The position numbers and the translations under genes were made by a program. Under the pieces are notes generated by a model. That model was not told where the DNA came from. It searched no databases and was given only the letters and a program-made list of their open reading frames with translations. Positions 8,928 to 19,181 of a stretch of 64,000 nucleotides of DNA are shown in pieces (the stretch's first letter is position 1; each line of letters starts with the position of its first letter). Location: NCBI RefSeq assembly GCF_004303025.1, contig NZ_PJQW01000001.1:172774-236773 (forward strand), written 5' to 3'. This stretch comes from Flavobacterium sp. J27. Lineage in GTDB: Bacteria; Bacteroidota; Bacteroidia; Flavobacteriales; Flavobacteriaceae.

Positions 8928-9734
8928 ATGGAAGATAAGAGGATATTGTACGTATCATCTGAAGTGGTGCCTTATTTAGCAGAGAATGAAGTTTCATTAC
9001 AATCATATGAATTTCCTAAAATGATAAATGATATTGGAGGCCAAATAAGAATTTTTATGCCACGATATGGAAATATTAATGAAAGAAGACATCAACTGCA
9101 CGAAGTGATTCGTTTATCGGGAATGAATTTAGTGGTTAACGATATGGATATGCCTCTTATTATAAAAGTAGCTTCAATACCAAAAGAAAGAATTCAAGTA
9201 TACTTTATAGATAATGATGAGTATTTCAAAAGGAAGGCTACTTTTACAGATGAAGAAGGTGTTTTGTATCCTGATAACGATGAAAGAGCTATCTTTTTTG
9301 CAAAAGGTGTTGTTGAAACGGTAAAGAAGTTAAACTGGGTTCCAGATGTAATTCATGTGCATGGTTGGATGGCCTCTTTATTGCCTGTTTATTTGAAGCA
9401 TTATTATAAAAATGAAGGTATTTTTGCTGATACTAAGATTATAACTTCTGTGTATAATTTAGGTTTTGAAGGAGAACTAAATTCTGAGTTAGTTGGGAAA
9501 ATGAGTTTTGATAATATTTCGAAAGAGACTACAAAAGATGTTGTTACTCCTAATTATGAAAACTTGATGAAACTTACCATTGATCATTCAGACGGTTTAG
9601 TTGTAGGGTCTGAGAATTTAAGCTCAACTTTAACAAAATATATAGAAACTTCGGGAAAACCTTTTTTACCTTTCGCGTCCAAAGATAGTGTTAGTGAGTT
9701 ATATACTGATTTTATCAAAAAACATATTTTATAA
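8928..9734 (+). CDS. glycogen/starch synthase N-terminal domain-like protein (probably non-catalytic)
   Basis: A protein of 268 residues that aligns only with the N-terminal Rossmann half of GT5 glycogen synthases: RILYVSSEVVPYLAE at the start, VRIFMPRYG-like strand, DNDERAIFFAKGVVE, PDVIHVHGWMASLLPVYL, and VYNLGFEG. Full-length GlgA has about 480 residues with a second Rossmann domain holding the nucleotide-sugar site; that half is absent. The ADP-glucose-binding KTGGL motif is replaced by A-E-N-E-V (18-22), and the HDWH motif by HGWM (145-148). The fold call is solid, enzyme activity is doubtful. It heads a likely operon with the DUF4270 gene (17 bases on) and glmS. Confidence 0.8.
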   Translation: MEDKRILYVSSEVVPYLAENEVSLQSYEFPKMINDIGGQIRIFMPRYGNINERRHQLHEVIRLSGMNLVVNDMDMPLIIKVASIPKERIQVYFIDNDEYFKRKATFTDEEGVLYPDNDERAIFFAKGVVETVKKLNWVPDVIHVHGWMASLLPVYLKHYYKNEGIFADTKIITSVYNLGFEGELNSELVGKMSFDNISKETTKDVVTPNYENLMKLTIDHSDGLVVGSENLSSTLTKYIETSGKPFLPFASKDSVSELYTDFIKKHIL

Positions 9735-9751
9735 ATTACTGTTTTATTTAT

Positions 9752-11389
9752 ATGAAAAAAATTGCTTTAAATTGTGCTTTATTGTTAGCTGTTGTTTTTT
9801 TTAATTCTTGTGATAAAGATTTTAACTCTTTAGGATCTGATATTATTGGGGAAGAGCACTTTGGTTTAGAAAGAAGAGATGATTTTAGTCTTGTATCCTT
9901 TACAAAGGCAACAGGAGAAGTTCAGTCTAATAATTTGCCTTCTAATATGTTAGGGGTATACGATGATCCTTATTTTGGAAAAACTAAAGCTAGCTTTGTA
10001 ACACAATTATCGTTGTCTGTAGTAAATCCTAATTTAGGTATTGAGAGGGAAATGCAGGCAAATGATTCGGTATTTTTGTATGTGCCTTATACAAGTACTA
10101 AAACGGCTACAGGAGAAGGGATTGAGCCAAATACATATGAGTTAACTTCTGTTTTTGGAAATGAAAATGGTACATTTGATTTAAAGATATTTGAAAATGG
10201 ATATTTATTAAGAGATTTTGATGCTATTGATCCTTCTATTCGTCAAAGATATTATTCAAATGAAAATACTACTTTAATTGAGCCTAACTTAATTGGTTCT
10301 CAACTTAATGATTCTTCTGAACCTCTAGAAAATACAGGTTTTAAATTTAGTAATGAGGAAATCATTATTTATAAAACCAATGGTAATGGGGAGTATTTAA
10401 ATAGTAATGGGCAAGTTACCACAGATTTAACCAAAAGAGTAGTCAAAGAAAGGCTCGCTCCAGGAATGTGGATTAATTTGAATAAAACTTTTTTTGAAAA
10501 TAAAATTGTTAATGCCAATGAATCAGATTTGTTAAATAATAACATCTTTAAAGAATATTTTAAAGGATTGTATTTTCAAGTAACAGAAACCACGGGAGTA
10601 AATGCTTTGGCGTTATTGGATTTTACAAAAGGATATGTAACGGTTCAGTATCATGCTAAAGACGATGAAGCTACAGATCCTTTGAAGAAAAAATCGGTTA
10701 AGATAAATCTATCTGGAAATACTATCAATTTTTATGAAAACACATTCAGTTCAACTTATGTAACAGCTTTAAATAATTCAAATACTACTACAGGTGATGA
10801 ATTGTTATATTTAAAGGGAAATAAAGGCTCTGTGGTTTTTATCGATTTATTTGGGCCAGATGCGGATTCAAATAATGTTCCAGATGAATTAGATGAGTTG
10901 AGAAATGATAACGTATTAATTAACGATGCATTTCTTACTTTTTATGTTAAAAACGATGGTCAGAAAAATGCTAAAAGAATCTATTTGTACGATGCTACAA
11001 ATAATAAAGCATTGTTAGACTATGTCTATGATAGTACAACGGCTACAGATCCTAAAAATAACAAATTGCTTTTTGGAGGTATTCTAGAAGTAGAGGATGA
11101 TAATGAAGATTTGGGGGTAAAATTCAAAGTAAGATTACGTAATCATATTAATAATATTGTTAATGGTGAAAATGAAAACACTAATAAAAATGTTAGATTA
11201 GGATTATCGGTAACTGAAAATATTGCTAATTCATCTAGTTACTATGTTTTTGATGAAGTTGCTTTTGGTAATGAAAAATTGCCAGTAGCTTCTGTTATTA
11301 ATCCGTTAGGGACTATTGTTTATGGAAACAATACTCTAGACGAAAGTAAAAAATTGAAGTTAGAAATTTATTATACAATACCTAATTAA
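9752..11389 (+). CDS. DUF4270 domain-containing lipoprotein
   Basis: Predicted lipoprotein of 545 residues: a hydrophobic signal followed by the lipobox cysteine C20 (VFFNSCDKDF). The rest matches the Bacteroidota DUF4270 family as I know it, a beta-rich envelope protein: an early GSDIIGEEHF, a LGVYDDPYFGKTKASFVTQ strand region, a central AKRIYLYD, and a C-terminal KLKLEIYYTIPN. Function is unknown. Its place between the half glycogen synthase (17 bases upstream) and glmS (8 bases downstream) suggests one transcript and a possible envelope or cell-wall link, which is inference. Confidence 0.85.
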   Translation: MKKIALNCALLLAVVFFNSCDKDFNSLGSDIIGEEHFGLERRDDFSLVSFTKATGEVQSNNLPSNMLGVYDDPYFGKTKASFVTQLSLSVVNPNLGIEREMQANDSVFLYVPYTSTKTATGEGIEPNTYELTSVFGNENGTFDLKIFENGYLLRDFDAIDPSIRQRYYSNENTTLIEPNLIGSQLNDSSEPLENTGFKFSNEEIIIYKTNGNGEYLNSNGQVTTDLTKRVVKERLAPGMWINLNKTFFENKIVNANESDLLNNNIFKEYFKGLYFQVTETTGVNALALLDFTKGYVTVQYHAKDDEATDPLKKKSVKINLSGNTINFYENTFSSTYVTALNNSNTTTGDELLYLKGNKGSVVFIDLFGPDADSNNVPDELDELRNDNVLINDAFLTFYVKNDGQKNAKRIYLYDATNNKALLDYVYDSTTATDPKNNKLLFGGILEVEDDNEDLGVKFKVRLRNHINNIVNGENENTNKNVRLGLSVTENIANSSSYYVFDEVAFGNEKLPVASVINPLGTIVYGNNTLDESKKLKLEIYYTIPN

Positions 11390-11397
11390 TTAAGCTT

Positions 11398-13245
11398 ATG
11401 TGTGGAATTGTAGGTTATATTGGGCACAGAGATGCTTATCCTGTTCTTATTAAAGGATTAAAAAGGTTAGAATATAGAGGGTATGATAGTGCAGGTATCG
11501 TTTTGTATGATGGTAACGATACTAAGTTGTCTAAGACAAAAGGAAAAGTATCCGATTTAGAAGCTAAAGCTGAAAAAGAAGATGTAAAACATGGAAATAT
11601 AGGTATGGGACATACTCGTTGGGCTACACATGGTGTACCTAATGACGTTAATTCTCATCCACATTATTCAAATTCAGGAAATTTGGTGATTATTCATAAT
11701 GGAATTATTGAAAATTATGAGCCTATTAAAAAAGAATTGCTAAATAGAGGGTATACTTTTCAATCTGATACAGACACAGAGGTGTTGGTAAATTTGATTG
11801 AAGATGTTAAGAAAAAAGAAAATCTTGGTTTAGGAAAAGCAGTTCAGGTAGCTTTAAACCAAGTGGTAGGAGCTTATGCGATTGCTGTTTTTGATAAAGA
11901 AAGACCAACTGAAATTGTGGTTGCCCGATTAGGTAGTCCATTGGCTATAGGTATTGGTGAAGATGAATTTTTTATCGCTTCGGATGCCACTCCTTTTATA
12001 GAATACACATCCAATGCTATTTATCTAGAAGATGAAGAAATGGCAATTGTACGATTGCATAAGCCTATGAAAGTTCGTAAAATTAAAGATGATTCTTTAG
12101 TTGATCCCTATGTTCAGGAATTACAAATGAATTTGGAACAAATAGAAAAAGGAGGGTACGAGCATTTTATGTTGAAAGAAATATACGAGCAACCAAATGT
12201 TATAAAAGACACTTACAGAGGAAGACTTTTGGCAAACAAAGGAATCATTCAAATGGCAGGTGTTGAAGATAATATTGAGAAGTTTTTAAATGCAGAACGA
12301 ATTATTATTGTGGCTTGTGGAACTTCATGGCATGCTGGTTTGGTGGCTGAATATATTATAGAAGAATTTGCGAGAATACCAGTTGAAGTGGAATATGCTT
12401 CAGAATTTAGATACAGAAACCCAATTATAAACAAAGAAGATGTGGTAATTGCTATTTCACAATCAGGCGAAACTGCAGATACTTTGGCGGCTATAAAATT
12501 AGCTAAAGAAAATGGAGCTTTTGTTTTTGGAGTATGTAATGTAGTAGGTTCTTCTATTTCAAGAGAAACACATGCGGGTGCTTATACACATGCTGGTCCA
12601 GAAATCGGTGTGGCTTCAACAAAAGCATTCACAACTCAAATAACAATATTAACATTGCTTGCTTTGCGTTTAGCCAAAGCAAACGGTAAAATGGCAAATT
12701 CGGATTACCAACGTTATTTGTTAGAATTGGAATTAATACCAGAAAAAGTAGCGGAAGCATTAGCAACAAATGATGTAGCGAAAGAAATTGCGAAAATTTA
12801 TAAGGACGCTCCAAATTGTTTGTATTTAGGAAGAGGATATAATTTTCCAGTGGCATTAGAAGGAGCTTTAAAATTAAAAGAAATATCTTATATACACGCT
12901 GAAGGTTATCCTGCTGCAGAAATGAAGCACGGGCCAATTGCTTTAATCGATGAATCTATGCCAGTTGTAATTATTGCGCCAAATAAAGGGCATTATGATA
13001 AAGTAGTGAGCAATATTCAAGAAATTAAATCCAGAAGCGGAAAAATAATTGCAGTTGTTACAAAAGGAGACGTACAAGTAAAAGCATTGGCAGACCATGT
13101 TATAGAAATACCTGAAACAACGGAAGCATTAACGCCTTTGTTAACTACAATACCATTACAATTATTGTCTTATCATATAGCTGTAATGCGAGGTTGTAAC
13201 GTAGATCAACCTAGGAATTTGGCAAAATCAGTTACGGTAGAATAG
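11398..13245 (+). CDS. glmS: glutamine--fructose-6-phosphate aminotransferase (isomerizing)
   Basis: Makes glucosamine-6-phosphate, the first step to UDP-GlcNAc for peptidoglycan and LPS. The start ATG is fixed by the catalytic Cys2 (MCGIVGYIG), which must become the N terminus. The glutaminase domain covers about 1-240 (GHTRWATHG, HNGIIENY). Two SIS domains follow (ACGTSWHAGLVAEY, SQSGETADT; GRGYNFPVALEGALKLKEISY) and the protein ends NLAKSVTVE. At 615 residues it is full length. No glmS ribozyme is expected or seen: the previous stop is 8 bases upstream. A perfect palindromic terminator follows. Confidence 0.98.
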   Translation: MCGIVGYIGHRDAYPVLIKGLKRLEYRGYDSAGIVLYDGNDTKLSKTKGKVSDLEAKAEKEDVKHGNIGMGHTRWATHGVPNDVNSHPHYSNSGNLVIIHNGIIENYEPIKKELLNRGYTFQSDTDTEVLVNLIEDVKKKENLGLGKAVQVALNQVVGAYAIAVFDKERPTEIVVARLGSPLAIGIGEDEFFIASDATPFIEYTSNAIYLEDEEMAIVRLHKPMKVRKIKDDSLVDPYVQELQMNLEQIEKGGYEHFMLKEIYEQPNVIKDTYRGRLLANKGIIQMAGVEDNIEKFLNAERIIIVACGTSWHAGLVAEYIIEEFARIPVEVEYASEFRYRNPIINKEDVVIAISQSGETADTLAAIKLAKENGAFVFGVCNVVGSSISRETHAGAYTHAGPEIGVASTKAFTTQITILTLLALRLAKANGKMANSDYQRYLLELELIPEKVAEALATNDVAKEIAKIYKDAPNCLYLGRGYNFPVALEGALKLKEISYIHAEGYPAAEMKHGPIALIDESMPVVIIAPNKGHYDKVVSNIQEIKSRSGKIIAVVTKGDVQVKALADHVIEIPETTEALTPLLTTIPLQLLSYHIAVMRGCNVDQPRNLAKSVTVE

Positions 13246-13252
13246 TATTATT

Positions 13253-13282
13253 AAAGCGAAAATTTAAATTTTCGCTTTTTTA
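13253..13282 (+). terminator. glmS terminator
   Basis: Perfect 26-base palindrome (13253-13278, AAAGCGAAAATTT arm) running into a T-tract, 8 bases after the glmS stop. Confidence 0.8.
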
Positions 13283-13305
13283 TTGCAAAAAATTCAAAAA
13301 ATAAA

Positions 13306-13337
13306 TTGCAAAAGTGTCGACAAAAAAACTATCTTTG
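13306..13337 (+). promoter_or_regulatory. atpD promoter
   Basis: ATTG -33 element (TTG at 13306-13308) and TATCTTTG -7 box (13330-13337) with a 21-base spacer, fitting the Bacteroidota sigma consensus. Lies 60 bases before atpD. Confidence 0.7.
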
Positions 13338-13394
13338 CACTCTGAAAAATAGAAGAGTTTTTCAATACTAAATAGCTATTTAATAAATACATAA

Positions 13395-14909
<1,515 letters not shown>

Positions 14910-14910
14910 T

Positions 14911-14938
14911 TTAGTTGTTAGTTGTTAGTTGTTAGTTG
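14911..14938 (+). repeat. four tandem heptamers TTAGTTG between atpD and atpC
   Basis: Four perfect copies of TTAGTTG begin two bases after the atpD stop. At 14951-14972 a second set follows in opposite sense (CAACCTT-type heptamers), whose CAAC cores can pair with GTTG of the first, so the 79-base spacer could fold. Confidence 0.9.
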
Positions 14939-14988
14939 TTTGTAAAACAGCCATCAACCTTCAACCTTCAACTGTTAACAAAAAAAAT

Positions 14989-15270
14989 ATGATTTTAGAA
15001 ATTGTATCACCGGAAGCAACATTATTTAAAGGAGAAGTTACATCTGTAGCTGTTCCAGGTGTAAATGGTGAATTCCAAATGCTAAATAATCACGCACCAA
15101 TTGTGTCTTTATTAGTAAAAGGAAATGTGAAAATAAATGCTCAAAAAATAGCCATTGAAAAAGAATTCATTTCTAAATTCAATAAAGTTAATGAGCAAAC
15201 TTTTTGGTTACCAATTAATTCTGGTACTATCGAAATGAAAGATAATAAAGTGATTGTTTTAGCTGACTAA
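14989..15270 (+). CDS. atpC: ATP synthase F1 subunit epsilon
   Basis: N-terminal beta-sandwich domain of the epsilon subunit, which sits on the rotor stalk. The chosen start is ATG 14989, giving 93 residues beginning MILEIVSPEATLFKGEV. An in-frame TTG at 14929 would add 20 residues that only translate the repeat-containing spacer, so it is rejected. The C-terminal helical hairpin found in E. coli epsilon is missing (93 against about 139 residues); short epsilon subunits are common in this group. The 79-base spacer after atpD contains heptamer repeats. A strong terminator follows. Confidence 0.93.
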   Translation: MILEIVSPEATLFKGEVTSVAVPGVNGEFQMLNNHAPIVSLLVKGNVKINAQKIAIEKEFISKFNKVNEQTFWLPINSGTIEMKDNKVIVLAD

Positions 15271-15294
15271 AACAAATATGCTAAATTAACAATT

Positions 15295-15325
15295 AAAGTC
15301 CTTCTATAAGAAGGACTTTTTTTAT
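15295..15325 (+). terminator. atpDC terminator
   Basis: AAAGTCCTTCT arm, 3-base loop, 11-base-pair stem and a T-run, 25 bases after atpC. Confidence 0.85.
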
Positions 15326-15330
15326 TTTTG
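15323..15330 (+). promoter_or_regulatory. -7 box before the membrane-protein/bioF genes
   Basis: TATTTTTG ends 4 bases before the ATG at 15335, partly in the T-run of the atpC terminator, so it could be chance. Confidence 0.3.
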
Positions 15331-15334
15331 GATT

Positions 15335-15859
15335 ATGAATGAAGGCATTGTAACAGAAAAAGTAGTTATATATGACGATACTCTAAGTGTTTTAGAGTCA
15401 ATTATGGCATCTATAATGTATACTCTAGTGATTGTAGTTGTTTTATTAATGGTATTTGTTTTTTACAGTTTTGGTATTAACAAAAATACATTTGGAATGA
15501 CTCCAGCTTTTGTAACAGCTTTTTTTATGTTTCTTGTGCCTGCTGTAAATATTTCAGAAGTTAATATTGTTGAAATAGATTTTAAGAAGAGTAAGATTTT
15601 TACTACTCAAAAGATTGTTTTTTATAAAAAGGTTAAAGTTGTCAATGCAATAGAATTTGAATATGTAGCATTGAATAAATCTAATTTTTCTTACGTTATT
15701 ACAATTTGGTACAAAGGGAATAGGCATTTTACTATTTTAAGTTTTTATAAAAAAGAAAAAGCGTTATTGTATGCTAGATTACTTTGTAAACAAATGGAGG
15801 TCGACTTATTAGATAAAACATCAGGCTTTTCTAAATGGATAGATAATTCAGATTTATGA
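15335..15859 (+). CDS. hypothetical two-TM membrane protein with C-terminal PH-like domain (left of biotin cluster)
   Basis: Unrecognised protein of 174 residues. Two hydrophobic segments lie at about 26-47 and 54-72, joined by a short loop. A soluble part of about 100 residues follows: beta strands (VEIDFKKSKIF, VVNAIEFEYVAL, YVITIWYKG, FTILSFYK) and a C-terminal helix ending in LLDKTSGFSKWI. The strand-rich part with a terminal helix resembles a PH-type fold, which is inference. It resembles the protein at 20376-20819 in layout and in the FEYV and FYK...LLDKTSG/ILDATGK stretches. Its stop overlaps the bioF start by 4 bases (ATGA), so translation is probably coupled. A -7 box ends 4 bases before the ATG. 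Confidence 0.8.
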   Translation: MNEGIVTEKVVIYDDTLSVLESIMASIMYTLVIVVVLLMVFVFYSFGINKNTFGMTPAFVTAFFMFLVPAVNISEVNIVEIDFKKSKIFTTQKIVFYKKVKVVNAIEFEYVALNKSNFSYVITIWYKGNRHFTILSFYKKEKALLYARLLCKQMEVDLLDKTSGFSKWIDNSDL

Positions 15860-16998
15860 AATTTCCAAAACTACTACAGGATAAACTCGAAACGCGTAAA
15901 TTAAGCAATGCTTTACGAAGTATTCAGCCACAAACTAAATTAATCGATTTTGCAAGTAATGATTATTTAGGCTTTTCTAAAAATGAAGCTATTTTCAAAA
16001 ATGTTCATCATTATTTAATGACTAAAAGATTAACTCATAATGGCGCAACAGGTTCTAGGTTATTATCGGGAAATCATGAAGTATATTTTGAAGCAGAATC
16101 TTATATAGCAAATTTTCATCAATCGGAAGCAGCTTTAATTTATAATTCAGGTTACGACGCTAACGTAGGGTTTTTTAGTGCAGTTCCACAACGAAATGAT
16201 ATTATTTTGTATGATGAGTTTAGTCATGCTTCTATTCGAGATGGAATTCAAATGAGTTTATCTAAAGCGTATAAGTTTAAACACAATGATTTGGTCGATT
16301 TGGAAAAACTATTGCAACGTTTTTCTACGACTAATACTGAAATTTATATAGTTACCGAATCTGTTTTTTCAATGGATGGTGATTCTCCAGAAATGGAAAA
16401 ATTAGTAGCAATATGTCAACAATATGACGCTTTGTTAGTGGTAGATGAAGCTCATGCATTGGGTGTCTTCGGTAATGAACATAAATCTAAAGGCGAAGGA
16501 TTGGTACAACAATATCAATTACAAGATAAAGTTTTTGCTAGAATAATAACTTTTGGAAAAGCTTTAGGTTGTCATGGCGCAGCAATTTTAGGAAATCATT
16601 CTTTAAAAGAATATCTCATCAATTTTAGCAGAAGTTTAATTTATACTACAGCGCTTTCTCCACATGCAGTTGCTACCATCTTATTAGCCTATAAAGAGTT
16701 AGCAAAAAGCGAAAAAAGGATTCAAAAGTTAGTAGAAAATTCTATTTTTTTTAATTCAATTGTCTCGCCAAAGCATTGTATGACTCAATTCCAATCTTCC
16801 ATTAAATCGATTGTAATTCCAGGAAATGAAAAGGTAAAACAAATTGCCACTTATTTGCAAGATAAAGGATTTGATGTAAAACCAATACTTTCACCAACAG
16901 TTCCTATTGGTCAGGAGAGATTGCGTTTTTGTTTGCACACCTACAACTCTAAAAAGGAAATTCAGCAAGTAGTATCTCTTCTTTTGCTTAAATTATAA
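15856..16998 (+). CDS. bioF: 8-amino-7-oxononanoate synthase (BioF)
   Basis: PLP enzyme of the alpha-oxoamine synthase family that condenses pimeloyl-ACP (or CoA) with alanine in biotin synthesis. The 380 residues show DFASNDYLG (31-39), GATGSRLLSGN (63-73), the DEAHALG motif (197-203) and the PLP lysine K235 in TFGKALG. Related enzymes include KBL and serine palmitoyltransferase, but the neighbouring bioD and bioA settle the call. The start overlaps the upstream membrane-protein stop by 4 bases. Confidence 0.93.
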   Translation: MKFPKLLQDKLETRKLSNALRSIQPQTKLIDFASNDYLGFSKNEAIFKNVHHYLMTKRLTHNGATGSRLLSGNHEVYFEAESYIANFHQSEAALIYNSGYDANVGFFSAVPQRNDIILYDEFSHASIRDGIQMSLSKAYKFKHNDLVDLEKLLQRFSTTNTEIYIVTESVFSMDGDSPEMEKLVAICQQYDALLVVDEAHALGVFGNEHKSKGEGLVQQYQLQDKVFARIITFGKALGCHGAAILGNHSLKEYLINFSRSLIYTTALSPHAVATILLAYKELAKSEKRIQKLVENSIFFNSIVSPKHCMTQFQSSIKSIVIPGNEKVKQIATYLQDKGFDVKPILSPTVPIGQERLRFCLHTYNSKKEIQQVVSLLLLKL

Positions 16999-17073
16999 AA
17001 AATACAAGGGTTTTTTAATTGTCTTTTTCTCTATTCTTCCCGACCTTTGCCTGAAATATTTATAGCTTATAAA

Positions 17074-17694
17074 ATGAAACTATTTATAACAGGAATAGGA
17101 ACCGATGTAGGAAAAACAATTGCTTCAGCTATTATAGTAGAAGCATTGCAGGCAGATTATTGGAAACCAATACAAGCTGGCGATTTAGACACTTCAGACA
17201 CACATAAAATTAAACAATATGTTTCAAATGGAAAGACTGTCTTTCATTCGAATAGCTATGCTCTTAATACACCAGCAAGTCCTCATTTTGCAGCAGAAAT
17301 AGATGGAGTAACAATAGATCTTGCAGAAATAAAAGTTCCAGTAACATCGAATCATTTAGTTATTGAAGGTGCAGGAGGTATTTTGGTACCGCTTAATAGT
17401 GAGATAACTATAATCGATTTAATTCAGCCAGATTATAAAGTTGTTGTTGTTTCTAGGCATTATTTAGGAAGTATTAATCATACCTTACTTACCATAGAAG
17501 CATTACAAAATAAAAGAATTGAAATTGCTGGGATAGTATTTAATGGCGATGCAAATGAAGCAACCGAATCTATTATTCTTTCAAAGACCAAGCTACCTTG
17601 CTTAGGAAGAATTGAAAACGAACCTTATTTTGATGCAGCTGTGATTCGTTATTATGCCACCAAATTCAAAGAGAATCTTTTAAAAATTAAATAA
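17074..17694 (+). CDS. bioD: dethiobiotin synthetase
   Basis: ATP-dependent carboxylation of 7,8-diaminopelargonate to dethiobiotin. The start is ATG 17074, giving 206 residues opening MKLFITGIGTDVGKT, whose P-loop (GIGTDVGKT, 7-15) is placed as in known BioD. An upstream in-frame TTG at 17047 adds nine unconserved residues and is rejected. Other family marks: YWKPIQAG, the VIEGAGGILVPLN loop and VVVSRHYLGSINHTLLTIEAL. It lies 75 bases after bioF and 84 bases before bioA. Confidence 0.95.
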   Translation: MKLFITGIGTDVGKTIASAIIVEALQADYWKPIQAGDLDTSDTHKIKQYVSNGKTVFHSNSYALNTPASPHFAAEIDGVTIDLAEIKVPVTSNHLVIEGAGGILVPLNSEITIIDLIQPDYKVVVVSRHYLGSINHTLLTIEALQNKRIEIAGIVFNGDANEATESIILSKTKLPCLGRIENEPYFDAAVIRYYATKFKENLLKIK

Positions 17695-17727
17695 TGAATT
17701 ACCAAAGAGAAAAGAAAAATAGACTTT

Positions 17728-17735
17728 TATCTTTG
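17728..17735 (+). promoter_or_regulatory. bioA -7 box
   Basis: TATCTTTG 43 bases before the bioA ATG. No good -33 TTTG at the right distance. Confidence 0.5.
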
Positions 17736-17778
17736 TAAACTATTTTACTGTAACTTCTAAATTCTAATTTCATTCAAC

Positions 17779-19050
17779 ATGACACTTTCAGAAAAAGATA
17801 CGCTATACAATTGGCATCCTTATACACAACATAAAACAGCTTTTCCACATCCAGTTATTGTAAAAGGACAAGGCGCATTACTTTGGGATGAACATGGAAA
17901 AGAATATATAGACGCAATAGCGAGTTGGTGGGTAAATCCATTTGGACATGCTAATACTTTCATCGCAAAAGCAATATATAATCAATTAACGCAATTAGAA
18001 CATGTTTTATTTGGAGGGTTTACGCATGAACCAGTAATACAACTCTCAGAAAAACTCGCTACTATTTTACCATCTAATCAAAAGAAGTTTTTTTATTCTG
18101 ATAATGGCTCTACTGCAGTTGAAGTTGCTTTAAAAGGTGCCCTTCAGTTTTTTTATAATAAAGGGCAAAAAAGGACTAAAATTATTGCTTTTGAAAATGC
18201 TTTCCATGGCGATACTTTTGGAGCTATGGCAGCCAGTGGTATTTCCTTTTTCACCGATGCTTTTCAAGGATCGCTATTAGAAGTGATTCGTATTCCAGTT
18301 CCAACAGAAGGAAATGAAAGTATGGCCTTAGAAAGATTAAAAGCATTACTAGAAACTAATGAATACGCGGCTTTTATATTTGAACCACTAGTACAAGGAG
18401 CTGCTGGAATGGTCATGTATTCTCCCACTGTTTTAAATCAGTTGATGGTACTTGCCAAAGAATATAATGTGTTTACTATTGCCGATGAAGTAATGACTGG
18501 TTTTGGTAAAACTGGGAAGAATTTTGCTTGTGATTATTTGGAACAACAACCCGATATGATGTGCTTGTCTAAAGCATTAACAGGAGGAACCATTCCTATG
18601 GCAATTACGAGTTTCTCTCAAGAAATTTATGATGGTTTTTATGACGATGATACGAATAAAGCCTTATTTCATGGACACACTTTTACCGCTAATCCCACCG
18701 GTTGTGCAGCAGCATTAGCGTCTATAGAATTGTTGCAAACAGAAGAAATTCAAGAAAACATTCAACAGGTATATCAACATCATTTGGCTTTTGCAGAAAG
18801 AATCAAAACTCACCCAAAAGTAAAAACAACTCGCGTTTTAGGAGTCATTTTTGCATTGGAAATAAAAGTAGAGGGAGCACATGATTATTATGGAAACTTG
18901 CGTAACACATTGTATGAATTTTTTATAAAAAAAGGCATCATTTTAAGACCAGTAGGAAATATTATTTATATTTTGCCTCCTTATATTATTAATGACATTG
19001 AATTAGAACGAGTATATACTATTATTGAAGAAGCTTTAACCTTGATTTAA
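17779..19050 (+). CDS. bioA: adenosylmethionine--8-amino-7-oxononanoate transaminase
   Basis: Class III PLP aminotransferase making 7,8-diaminopelargonate from the BioF product, normally with SAM as amino donor. The 423 residues show WHPYTQHKT (12-20), the BioA-type ASWWVNPFGHAN, AFHGDTFGAM, the cofactor aspartate D236 (TIADEVMTGFGKTG) and the PLP lysine K265 in LSKALTGG. Its own -7 box (TATCTTTG) lies at 17728-17735, so it may be transcribed both from the upstream genes and independently. Confidence 0.95.
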   Translation: MTLSEKDTLYNWHPYTQHKTAFPHPVIVKGQGALLWDEHGKEYIDAIASWWVNPFGHANTFIAKAIYNQLTQLEHVLFGGFTHEPVIQLSEKLATILPSNQKKFFYSDNGSTAVEVALKGALQFFYNKGQKRTKIIAFENAFHGDTFGAMAASGISFFTDAFQGSLLEVIRIPVPTEGNESMALERLKALLETNEYAAFIFEPLVQGAAGMVMYSPTVLNQLMVLAKEYNVFTIADEVMTGFGKTGKNFACDYLEQQPDMMCLSKALTGGTIPMAITSFSQEIYDGFYDDDTNKALFHGHTFTANPTGCAAALASIELLQTEEIQENIQQVYQHHLAFAERIKTHPKVKTTRVLGVIFALEIKVEGAHDYYGNLRNTLYEFFIKKGIILRPVGNIIYILPPYIINDIELERVYTIIEEALTLI

Positions 19051-19051
19051 T

Positions 19052-19082
19052 TTTGTAAGGAACAAATGTCTCGGTATATTTG
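19052..19082 (+). promoter_or_regulatory. promoter of the ketoacyl-synthase gene
   Basis: TTTG (19052-19055) and TATATTTG (19075-19082) with a 19-base spacer. It overlaps the most upstream possible start codon of the next gene, which supports the later TTG start. Confidence 0.7.
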
Positions 19083-19181
19083 CAGTCTATTTTCCTGCTG
19101 TACACTATATCTTTTCTTTCGATTACATCTCAAGAAAAGGATATCGTTTCCATCAGGGTTATTCGAAAAATCATAAACCTT

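Noticed and set aside
12629..12937. Open frame of 102 codons on the minus strand inside glmS
   Set aside because: It lies wholly within a full-length, well-conserved gene, has no family features and mirrors the AT-rich codon use of glmS.
14911..14972. Possible CRISPR or phase-variation array
   Set aside because: The units are only 7 bases with no spacers, and lie between genes, not inside a reading frame, so a CRISPR array is excluded and coding phase variation is unlikely.
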